DNA of 64,000 nt, taken from NCBI RefSeq assembly GCF_024170505.1, contig NZ_JALJYG010000007.1, positions 1 through 64,000 of the forward strand, given 5' to 3'. The notes below the pieces were generated by a model. The model had not been told where the DNA came from. It searched no databases and was given only the letters and a program-made list of their open reading frames with translations. Positions 9,532 to 18,200 of the stretch are shown here, one piece after another. This DNA is from Methanocalculus alkaliphilus (GTDB lineage Archaea; Halobacteriota; Methanomicrobia; Methanomicrobiales; Methanocorpusculaceae). The first letter of the stretch is position 1. Each line of letters starts with the position of its first letter. The translations under genes were made by a program, and so were the position numbers.

Positions 9532-12500
9532 GAGAGCATCACCGGATTGCCCTTCTCAAGTTCTGCGAGAACCCTGTTCCGTACCTCCGCAAAATACTCA
9601 TCCAGATCCTCAATTCTCTTCACGGTCATCGATCTCCCAAGAGGTACCATCACCGTCTTCGGCTCAAGGATTGTTGCTGCCTGCTTCCGGATGCTGGTGA
9701 GAGCATTCTCGATCAGCCGGACCGTGCCATCAAAGGATTGGAGGGGCCTCTTCTTCAGCTCCTCGATGATCTCGCCATCGGTGCCGGTCTTTAAGGGGGG
9801 GAGTTCCTCCAGATGATAGGTGCGGATCAGCCGTCCCCGATCATCGTCAGAGAGCCGCTGCCAGAGTGGATCGTCTTCCAGTGTAGCAAGCACATCAGAT
9901 CGGGCCGTCTCAATCCGCCCCCTTCCTTCCCGGATCGCTTCCCGAAGCCCATTCCGGAGATCCGCAAGCAGCGGCCCGACCGGATCGGGATCTGCGAGCA
10001 GACTCCGGTGTTCATGAATCGATTCCGCTTCGGAACGAATCTCATCAAGTTCAGGGAGTCCCTCGGCATGGTCGATCAGGTTCCAGAGCCATCTCCACTG
10101 CGGGAGCTTCTCCTGGATCGTATCTCCTGTCTTTTGCCAGCGCCTGATATCCGGAGTGATCTCATCCTGCCTGACAACAAGCTCCCTGATGAGCTGATTT
10201 CCCGAGTAACCATGTAATTCAGAGAGATATCCGGGACGCACAATATTTGGAAGCGGCTCCTCCCCCCCGGATGACTGGAGAAGCTCCTCAATCTTTTGAA
10301 GAAACAGAATAGCCTGTTCAACTTCTCTCCCTGATTCAGGGGTGAGCGAAACGGTCGTGTAGAGTGATCGTGCTGCAAGCCGTTCATTCTGCGTCAGAAC
10401 AACATTCTCAGCTGCAAATGCCGCTCTTCCAATCTGCTGCCGGTCAAGATCCGTCGCTGACAATGGTCGGCCGTTTATCCCTGCCTTCAGATGGTTGGTC
10501 GCAACCAGCACCAGCAACCCCCCATCGATTGCATCCTTTGGCCATCCAAATGGCGGCTGATCAAGAGAACGCCGGAGATCATTTCCGCTCTTTGGATTCG
10601 TCACCCGTTTGAGGATCTCCTTACAGACAGGATGATCTTCTGCACCTCTCTCCCATCCCACTTTTGTCAGAGGGGCCTGATCTCCGCTCTTTACCCGGGT
10701 AATGACCTGATCCCAGCCCCTGGTGTCAGCATCCCTGAATCGTGGGTACATACGGATAGCAGCGCTCTCCGTTGCCTTCTGAATGGCACCGTCGAGCGTA
10801 TCATTCTCAACCTTCAGACCACCCCCGAGATAGACTGATGCCTGGGAGAAGATCTCCCTGACGATCTTCCCAATCCGCTGGATGTGTGCCATTCTCTTTG
10901 CATCAATATTGGATCGTGCCTGATCTCCTTCGGCGGTGGTTGGAGCAGGACGATCTTCAATCACCTTTTCTGCGGCGAGAAGCCCTGCAATCTCATCCTT
11001 GAAGGCATCATGTTCAATACGGGGGAGGAAGACAAAGACAAGCGGGCTCTCGCTCCCTTCAGCTGCTGCTTCATGTGTTACCGCCGTGTTATTCGTCTCC
11101 CATCCATGCCTGATCCAGATCGGCACTTTTGATCCGATCTCCGGTCTCTGGGATGTGAAGTAGACGAGATCTGCCTCACGCGGAGTTCTGCTCTCACCCT
11201 GCAGGATGGAGATTCGCCCCAGGTGCTGGTTGAGCTGCTTCTGGAGAATCTCATTCCGCTTGAAGATCAGCATGGAGTCATCGGCTTTATAATCGGTCTT
11301 CCGCTTCTGATAATCTCCTTCCCAGATACTTCCCTCTTCGGTCTGGATACGATATTCATCACCAACCTTTGCGATGACGCCCCGGTCATGCATATCTGTG
11401 AGGAGATCCGGCAGCTCACGCCTGAGATTCTCAGAGCCGGCGACGAGGTCGGTGATCAGGAGATCTGCAAGTATCTCGGGTGTTGCCCGAAGGCCAAACG
11501 AGGCATCGACCTTCTGAATAAGGAAGAGAAGAGCAGCAATACGGGATTGCAATATCCCCTGCTCGGTTCCATCATCTTCTTTTGCAATTGCATCGGCAAT
11601 CTGCTGCGGGAGGATATTGTTATTTCTAAGCTGTGTCATCTGCTGTGAGAAGATGAAATCAGCAGGAATGATGGTTCCAAGCGGCTTGTCGGCATACTTC
11701 CTGGCACCATCGAAGGTGATCCGGAGCTGGTTTCGAAGCTGTGTGCTCATCCCCCCGGTATCGACCGCATGCAGCACCTTCTCCCAGAAGCGTTTTCTGG
11801 TTGGCAGAAGGGGGTAGTCAAGAGCAAGGAATTCGCCATCACCACTCCGATGGGCAAGTTTTGATCCATCCAGATGGCGTGAGATCTCCCCGGTGACAGA
11901 GTCGAGTGTCTTGTTGAGTGGTTCTTTCATCGACTCCTTTTTTCTGAGGATGGTCTGGCGGAGGACCGTATCGACATCTTTTGAATCGAGTGTGACCCGT
12001 AATGAGAACCTCCCCTGAAGCCTCTGGAGAAGGGTGTTTGCCTGCAGTGCTTCCTGACCGGTTGCCACAATCAGCAGCCGTGATTTGAATCTGCTGCAGA
12101 TATCTTCTATGACACCCTGGAATGCAAGGAGCTGCTCTGCCCCCTCTCCAATCGTCAGGTACTGTTGTACTTCATCGAGGACGATCAGGACAAGCGGCAT
12201 TCTGCCCTTCTCAGTACTCTTCATGGCAAAGATATCATTGAGCATCGATTCCATCAGATCGTTTGTCATCTCCATATCTGTCCCGAACTGCCGGCGGAGG
12301 TCATCTCTGGCCTCTTCAGGTGTCCGGTTTGAGAAATCCGGGTGGAACTCGATGAGTGCCTCCGCAAAGGCACTGGATACGAAGGGGCGGGTCATATCCC
12401 TTGGCTTCCCGCTACCAATGAGTCGCTGCCGCATCTTTTCAAGGATGCCATATTCGGCAAGCCAGAGATGAATTCGTGCGACATCAATCTTCTCTGGCAG

Positions 12501-12995
12501 ATCGGCTGCCCGAAGAACGATCTGGAGGATTGCAGTTCTTGGGTCGTCACCAACACCGGCACTGAGTGTTCCTGCCGCAGACCAGATCCCCCCGTTTCGT
12601 CTTCCCTCTGTGTTCAGTTGTATAAGGAGATCATTAATCTCGGGTGGCACTTTGGCAAGATTTCGTGCGGTTGAACCATCGGGGAAAGCCAGATCGCTCC
12701 AGAGAAAATCAAGAACCCGGACAAGATGCGACTTTCCTGATCCAAAGAATCCGCTCACCCATACCGCAGGTTGAACCGGCTGATCGAGATTATCAAGGAA
12801 TGACTGAAGAATGTTCTTCAGCCCGGTGTTGTAGGACCCCTCACAGACGAAACTCTCGAGTTCATATCTGGCGACGGTAAGCTGGTATTCATCGGTGATT
12901 CGTCCAACTTTGGTTACACCATCGTTTGGTATGGTGTACTCAGTCGGATCTCGATAAAAAACTGCTTTATTCTTGGTATCCCGGTTTTCTAACAT
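9528..12995 (-). CDS. brxC: BREX P-loop ATPase BrxC
   Basis: 1155 residues, the usual size for BrxC of type 1 BREX. An N-terminal AAA-type NTPase shows Walker A GFFGSGKSHLV (82-92, Lys88) and Walker B LVLIVLDEVQQ (about 270-280), followed by a long helical C-terminal region. BrxC is a core protein related in part to origin-recognition/Cdc6-like ATPases and is needed for both methylation and exclusion in studied systems. It starts 3 bases after brxB stops and overlaps pglX by 4 bases. Nothing suggests damage. Confidence 0.93.
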   Translation of the reverse strand: MLENRDTKNKAVFYRDPTEYTIPNDGVTKVGRITDEYQLTVARYELESFVCEGSYNTGLKNILQSFLDNLDQPVQPAVWVSGFFGSGKSHLVRVLDFLWSDLAFPDGSTARNLAKVPPEINDLLIQLNTEGRRNGGIWSAAGTLSAGVGDDPRTAILQIVLRAADLPEKIDVARIHLWLAEYGILEKMRQRLIGSGKPRDMTRPFVSSAFAEALIEFHPDFSNRTPEEARDDLRRQFGTDMEMTNDLMESMLNDIFAMKSTEKGRMPLVLIVLDEVQQYLTIGEGAEQLLAFQGVIEDICSRFKSRLLIVATGQEALQANTLLQRLQGRFSLRVTLDSKDVDTVLRQTILRKKESMKEPLNKTLDSVTGEISRHLDGSKLAHRSGDGEFLALDYPLLPTRKRFWEKVLHAVDTGGMSTQLRNQLRITFDGARKYADKPLGTIIPADFIFSQQMTQLRNNNILPQQIADAIAKEDDGTEQGILQSRIAALLFLIQKVDASFGLRATPEILADLLITDLVAGSENLRRELPDLLTDMHDRGVIAKVGDEYRIQTEEGSIWEGDYQKRKTDYKADDSMLIFKRNEILQKQLNQHLGRISILQGESRTPREADLVYFTSQRPEIGSKVPIWIRHGWETNNTAVTHEAAAEGSESPLVFVFLPRIEHDAFKDEIAGLLAAEKVIEDRPAPTTAEGDQARSNIDAKRMAHIQRIGKIVREIFSQASVYLGGGLKVENDTLDGAIQKATESAAIRMYPRFRDADTRGWDQVITRVKSGDQAPLTKVGWERGAEDHPVCKEILKRVTNPKSGNDLRRSLDQPPFGWPKDAIDGGLLVLVATNHLKAGINGRPLSATDLDRQQIGRAAFAAENVVLTQNERLAARSLYTTVSLTPESGREVEQAILFLQKIEELLQSSGGEEPLPNIVRPGYLSELHGYSGNQLIRELVVRQDEITPDIRRWQKTGDTIQEKLPQWRWLWNLIDHAEGLPELDEIRSEAESIHEHRSLLADPDPVGPLLADLRNGLREAIREGRGRIETARSDVLATLEDDPLWQRLSDDDRGRLIRTYHLEELPPLKTGTDGEIIEELKKRPLQSFDGTVRLIENALTSIRKQAATILEPKTVMVPLGRSMTVKRIEDLDEYFAEVRNRVLAELEKGNPVMLS

Positions 12996-12998
12996 AGC

Positions 12999-13544
12999 TT
13001 ACTCCTCCACCTCAATAGGTGTCGCAAGATAATTCCACCCGTCCCGTGCCTTCAGAAGGCGGTAGTTTCTTCCGTCCCGATCACCAGGGAAGAAGAAGAG
13101 CAGCCGTCCGCTGACTCTTGTCTGCCTGATGAGATTATCGATGATGGTACTTGCACGAACAATCCCAAAAAGGGTGCCAATACCGGTGATTGCAGATACG
13201 GTGTTTGAATCCCCGTCTCCCAGCTTTGTACTGAGAGTATCTACCATATATGAGCAGAAATCAGGAAGATCATACTCGAGATCGGAAGGTTTTTTGAAGT
13301 ATTCCTCATGGTACTCATTCTCTATCAGCCAGGACTCAAAATCCCCGCATATATCGTAATGAACCCATCTATGGCCGGCAGTTACGGTTTTGATCTTAAA
13401 TTCCTCAAGCCGTGCCTGTATCCGGCGTTCATATACAGGTTCATAGACACAGAACCATACCTTCTCCTGATCTGAAAGCATCTCTTCCCATGGAAGTGCG
13501 ACCCGCCTCCCATACACTTCAATGAGTTCTTCGACTCTTCCCAT
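12999..13544 (-). CDS. brxB: BREX protein BrxB (DUF1788)
   Basis: 181 residues. The N-terminal LPWEEML segment, the FCVYEPVYERRIQARL segment and the C-terminal GRLLFFFPG region match DUF1788/BrxB, a small conserved BREX protein of about 200 residues with no known enzymatic activity. Its ATG shares a base with the brxA stop, and brxC follows 3 bases later. The call rests on these motifs plus its fixed place between brxA and brxC. Confidence 0.9.
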   Translation of the reverse strand: MGRVEELIEVYGRRVALPWEEMLSDQEKVWFCVYEPVYERRIQARLEEFKIKTVTAGHRWVHYDICGDFESWLIENEYHEEYFKKPSDLEYDLPDFCSYMVDTLSTKLGDGDSNTVSAITGIGTLFGIVRASTIIDNLIRQTRVSGRLLFFFPGDRDGRNYRLLKARDGWNYLATPIEVEE

Positions 13545-14320
13545 TATGTATCATCCCTTCTCTGATCAAACGTGAGCGTCAGTTCAATAATCCCTCCGGC
13601 GCTCCGATAGATGAGCCATCCTTTCTTCATGGCTGCATGGAGGTATGCCTGGATCTCGGTATCAGTTGCATCCAGAGCATCAACATAGACCGTATCAAAG
13701 AGAGAAGCGCCCTGCAACCCGGTGAGCTGGCCAAGGTAGATGGCATATGTCAGAGATGCAGGACCCGCTTGTGCTCTTCTCCGGATCTTCCTTATCCTCC
13801 CACGCAGATGGCCGGATTGTACCCAGGATGAGAGGAGATTGCGGGAGGTTGAATCTATTAACTTCGGTGAATAGCGTTTCCCATACTCCTGCTCGATGAA
13901 TCCGATCATCTCTTCCTTTGTGATCGGCGTGTCACATTCAAGAGGAAGAATCTTTTGCGCGGAATAGCGCAGGATATGATCCCGAAAAAGAGCCGCTTCC
14001 AGAGCAATCAGCGGCCTCTCATCCGGTGCTTCATCCCAGAAGAAACGAAGGGCCGCAAAGAGCGGGTTTTGAATATCGAGACTATACAGAATCTCTACGT
14101 GATAATAACTTTTCTTCCTGCTTGAGATGCTGGTCTTCTTAAGAATATTCTCCTCAACAATCAGCCGTTTGATCTCCTCAGCCGGACAGTCCCAAGATGT
14201 GGAATCAAGAATCCGGGATAATTCATTGAGCATCATGGTCCTACCGGTATGGGCACTTGCAATGCTGGTAAAACCATAATCATCTGAGTCCGTACCTGCC
14301 TTGGGCGCTTCTAATGGCAC
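13544..14320 (-). CDS. brxA: BREX protein BrxA (DUF1819)
   Basis: 258 residues. The TMMLNELSRIL segment near residue 30, the central ALFRDHILRYSAQKIL region and the C-terminal helices match DUF1819/BrxA, a small all-helical protein reported to bind DNA in other BREX systems. It is the promoter-proximal gene. I kept the GTG at 14320: no Shine-Dalgarno sequence precedes it, but a TATA box lies about 29 bases upstream, consistent with a leaderless message. An in-frame ATG near residue 29 is a less likely alternative because it would remove conserved sequence. Confidence 0.9.
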   Translation of the reverse strand: MPLEAPKAGTDSDDYGFTSIASAHTGRTMMLNELSRILDSTSWDCPAEEIKRLIVEENILKKTSISSRKKSYYHVEILYSLDIQNPLFAALRFFWDEAPDERPLIALEAALFRDHILRYSAQKILPLECDTPITKEEMIGFIEQEYGKRYSPKLIDSTSRNLLSSWVQSGHLRGRIRKIRRRAQAGPASLTYAIYLGQLTGLQGASLFDTVYVDALDATDTEIQAYLHAAMKKGWLIYRSAGGIIELTLTFDQRRDDT

Positions 14321-14344
14321 TAAAGGAGATATATTCTTTTCAGA

Positions 14345-14353
14345 CTTATAAAG
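14345..14353 (-). promoter_or_regulatory. Probable TATA box of the BREX operon
   Basis: CTTTATAAG on the minus strand, centred near 14349. Archaeal transcription normally starts 24-28 bases downstream, that is near 14322, almost exactly at the brxA GTG (14320). This implies a leaderless transcript for the eight-gene operon. Confidence 0.6.
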
Positions 14354-14447
14354 GATTAGATTTGATTATGGGGGGCTTTCTTCGTATAAATCAGAGTCCG
14401 CACCTCTCATAGAACACATGCTCCATTAGCGGTTTTATTGAGAAAAA

Positions 14448-14536
14448 ATTCAATCCCCACAGGTGTGGGGAACACAACTCCAAGATGGGCGGCACCCATC
14501 GTGTCATCGGTTCATCCCCACGGGTGTGGGGAACAC
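14448..14536 (-). CRISPR. Two-repeat, one-spacer CRISPR remnant (type I-E-like repeat)
   Basis: A 28-base repeat at 14509-14536 contains the stem TCCCCACGGGTGTGGGGA and ends GAACAC; read on the minus strand it begins GTGTTCCCC, as type I-E repeats do. A second, degenerate copy is at 14448-14475, with about 5 mismatches and most of them at its outer end, as usual for the repeat farthest from the leader. The spacer (14476-14508) is 33 bases, the I-E size. In this orientation the leader side would be 14537-14603, just after the exonuclease gene on the same strand. No cas1, cas2 or cascade gene is in the window, so it is a solitary mini-array or relic. Confidence 0.8.
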
Positions 14537-14553
14537 TCATCAATCATATCATC

Positions 14554-14579
14554 TCAGGAAAGAAGTAGCTTTCTCCTGA
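14554..14579. terminator. Hairpin between exonuclease gene and CRISPR remnant
   Basis: TCAGGAAAG and CTTTCTCCTGA pair around a short loop, with one bulge. It lies 25 bases after the exonuclease stop (minus strand) and before the CRISPR repeats. It could end the kinase-exonuclease transcript or sit in the array leader. Confidence 0.35.
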
Positions 14580-14603
14580 CTGGTCGGTATCCCCTCCCCC
14601 CTC

Positions 14604-15227
14604 CTATTTTTCACGTTCCCTCCTCCCACCATCATCCATCACAATACACCCCCGTCTCACCAGCTCAAAGAAACACCGGGCGGTCGCCTTCGCATCATGC
14701 AGAGCATCATGACAGCCCTCATACCCGGCACCAAACAGGAACCGATGCAACTCAGCCAATGTGGGGTACTTCCAGCCCTCCTTCCGCCGGAGCCGGCAGA
14801 CCGGAACCGAAACCTCCATTGTACAGATCCGTAGCTGGTCCAGGAACGGGGTATCCCTTCCAAGACGGAGGCACTCAGAAGCGATCACCCCCTCATCAAA
14901 AGCGAGATTATGGGCAACAACACTATCAGAACGATCCATCTCATCCCGGAACCTTTGAAGAGCATCAGAGACCGGAATCCCTGTGACCTCTGCGGATCGG
15001 GTTGAGATCCCATGCACCCTCTCAGCGTCTGCGGGGATCGCAAATCCGTCAGGCCGGATGATCAGGCTCTCTTCAGCGATCTGTCCCCCGGAGGCAGTAC
15101 AAACAACCCATCCAACCTGAACAAGACGTGGCCAGGCATGCAGATCCGAAAACGGTGCACCGGGATAGAGGGGCAGCCCGGTCGTCTCGGTATCGAAGAT
15201 GAGGTATCGAGGCCCGTCACGAATCAC
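14604..15227 (-). CDS. DnaQ-like (DEDDh) 3'-5' exonuclease
   Basis: 207 residues with the DEDDh pattern: Exo I LIFDTETTG (D and E), Exo II in the VVAHNLAFDEGV segment, and Exo III as HDALHDAKAT (H and D). This is the epsilon/DnaQ family, which trims 3' ends with two metal ions. The GTG start at 15227 lies 3 bases after the giant kinase stop, so it may be co-transcribed with it. On its other side, in the same orientation, is the CRISPR remnant. DnaQ-like nucleases are known to trim prespacers or to be fused to Cas2 in some type I-E systems; a link here is only suggested by position. A general repair role is equally possible. Confidence 0.88.
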   Translation of the reverse strand: MIRDGPRYLIFDTETTGLPLYPGAPFSDLHAWPRLVQVGWVVCTASGGQIAEESLIIRPDGFAIPADAERVHGISTRSAEVTGIPVSDALQRFRDEMDRSDSVVAHNLAFDEGVIASECLRLGRDTPFLDQLRICTMEVSVPVCRLRRKEGWKYPTLAELHRFLFGAGYEGCHDALHDAKATARCFFELVRRGCIVMDDGGRREREK

Positions 15228-15230
15228 CCA

Positions 15231-18200
15231 TCACCCCTTCCTCCACTCACCCTCCGGCACCCGCATCACAAACCTCGCCCCCTCACCATCGACCCCCTCC
15301 TCGGTGATCGTGATCCTGGTGATCCCGAGGATCTCCCGGATAAAGAAGAGGCCAAGGCCGGTATTCTTCCCGACGCCACGCTCAAAGATCTTCTTTTTCT
15401 CCTTCTCCGGGATGCCGGGGCCGTCATCCTCCCAGACGAGGAGGAGATCCCCGCCGTCCTCCTCGCAGAAGACCCTGACCCGGGTCGCCCCGGTCGCATA
15501 CCGCTCGGTATTCTCCATCAGGTTCGCAAAGGTTTGGGGGAGGAGGGGATCGGCAAAGATCGCAGTATCTCCTGTCTCATCGATGATCGGGATCGCCCTC
15601 GATCCGATCCCGGCAAGCTGCTCTCCGACCTTCTGCCATGCCGGAGCCTTAACCCCGAGTTCCTGGTATTCGCGGGTGAACTCGATCTGGCGCCTGATCC
15701 ATCTGGTCGCCTCATCCATCCGGTTGAGATACTTCGCCAGCGTCTCATCGGTTGCCATCTCCTGTGAAAGCGAGAGATAGCCTCCAAGGACCGTCAGCTG
15801 GTTGGCGATATCATGCCGGGTGATCCCGGTCATCAGGTTCAGCTTCCGGTTTGCATCGGCGATGGCAGCAGCGTTCCGTGCAAGCTCATCATCGATCAGT
15901 TTTGCAGCCGTTATATCGCGGGCGATCCCCTCGATGGCGATCATCCGGCCGCCATCATCATAGACGGGGACATTCTTCTGCTCCACCCAGATGATCTCCC
16001 CGTCTCTCCGTATCCAGCGGAGGAGGAGCGGTTCGGCCAGCCTCTCTCCATCCGCCAGATCAGTGAGGAGGTGACGGTCATCGGGATGAATGATCGTATA
16101 GCCAAGCATCGGATCATGGTAATGATCCTCTGGTGTATATCCTGTGATCCGGGTCACTGCGGGGTTCAGATAGGTGAAACGTTGACTGGGAAGGAGATCG
16201 ACCCGGTAGATGATATCCCCGGCATTCTCGGCGAGACGCCGGAACCGCTCTTCACTCTCCCGGATCTTCACCTCAGCCTCACGGCGCCGAAGTATCCCGT
16301 ACGTCATGTTGCCAAGCGTCACGAGGGCGTCTGCATCATCCTCCATGTAGTGCTCGTCCTTGTTTGCAACCGCGATGACAGCAGCGATCCTCCCCCCCAT
16401 AAAGATGGGGACGGCAAGGAACCTGGTGATCGCAACATGCCCGTCCGGGCAGCCCTTCTTCGCCGAGTGATCACCCGCGTACTCGTTGATGATCACCGCC
16501 TCTCGCATCCTGACACATTCACCCAGAATCCCTGAGGTCCGAACCGGGATCGCCACAGGCCCATGGTCCATCCGGCAGTCCGCCATCACCTCCTCAGACC
16601 AGGAATGGATCGCCATCACCGACTCATCAGGAGAGAGAAGCCCGATGAACGCATATCTGCTCTCCGCCATCTCCTTACTGGCATCAAGGGCAAACGCCAT
16701 CATCTCCTCTTCCGGAGCATCACCAAGGCGGTAGAGGTCCAGAAGGTTCTTTGTCCTGATCAGATGGAGAAGAACCTCCTCCTCAGCCTCCTTCCGGTCG
16801 GTGATATCGGTGAGGATCCCCTGGATAGAGACCACCCCGTCGTCCCGGATCACTGGCCTGGCCGAGGTCCTCATCCAGATATAACTGCCATCCTTTCGTC
16901 TGAATCCAAATTCGGTCACGACAGGATTGCCTGCAACAACCTTGTTGAATACCTCAACCTGCCCGGCAACCTGATCGGGATGAATAAAATCACCGATGGT
17001 CTGCCCGATCAGCTCATCGCGTGAGTATCCGGTGATCCCCTCGACATTTGGGGAGAGATAGGTGATCTTCCCGTCGGTGTCGAGGGAGTAGACGAGCTCG
17101 GTCAGGTTCTCGATGAGTGCCCGGTACTTCTCCTCATTCTGACGGAGCCGCTCCTGTGCCTTCCTGATCTCTGTGACATCCCGGATCGTCTCTATCGCCC
17201 CTGTGCACCGGCCATGATCATCGAAGAGGGGGACCGCCCGGGCCCAGAGTATCGCCTCTCTCCCACGGGGGCGTGCATCGTCCGTCTCCACCTCAATGAT
17301 ATTCCCCTTCTGCCGGAGGCTCGGATACATGGAGATATCCCCGACTCCACGTGCGATATCGATGAGGATCGGTCTCCTCTCTGAATATAAAAAGAGTGAA
17401 TACTCAAAATTCCCCTTCCCGATGATATCGGCTGCGGGAATACCGCTCATCTGCCCCATCGCCAGGTTCCAGGCGGTCACCACCCCGCTTTCATCGACGA
17501 CGAAGGTCGGCTCAGGGAGCGATTCGATGATCTGGAGGAGCCGCTCTCTTCCGGCTGCAATCTCTGCCTGCATAAGGATGAGCTCATCCAGCTGTGACCT
17601 CATCTCCTCCTCTGCAGCCTGAAGATCATCGTTCTTCACAAGGAGCATCTCGCGGGACCTGATCTGCTCAAGATATCTCCCAAGCAGTGCAGCAATCGTC
17701 TCAAGGAGTGCCTCCTCCTCTTCAAGGAACGCTCTATCCTCATGATAGAAGAGGCCGATATCCCCGACTGCCTGATCGCCTGCGATGATTGCGCTCTGCA
17801 GTGACCAGGGGGTCTCCCGGAAGCCCTCGGTCGAATAGATCTGATCAGCAACGGTGATCTGGACAGAGAGAATATCCGGGTGCCGGTACCCTGTCGGGAT
17901 CATCTTAGCCGACTCCCCGAGGATCTCATCTATGTTCATCCCCATCTGGCCCACAAGGGATGAGATCCGGTACAGGCACCCCGCCTCCTTCACCCGTTCA
18001 TGGAGTGCAGTGGTTGCATTCTTCTCACTGGTGACATCCCGGATGATCGCAACCACCTCATCGTCGGCATACGGGGCGATTCGGGCCTCGAAATGGAGGG
18101 TTCCCGCTGGAACGTCAAGCGTATACTCGATCTGCTGTACATCTCCGGTCGCAAGGGCAGCTCTGATGGCCCCCCCCGTCCGCTCGCCAATATCCGGCGA

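Noticed and set aside
8245-9816. A 523-codon open frame on the plus strand opposite pglX and the end of brxC
   Set aside because: It lies entirely antisense to two well-supported genes and spans their junction. It has no motif, ribosome site or promoter; biased codon use of the real genes keeps the opposite frame open.
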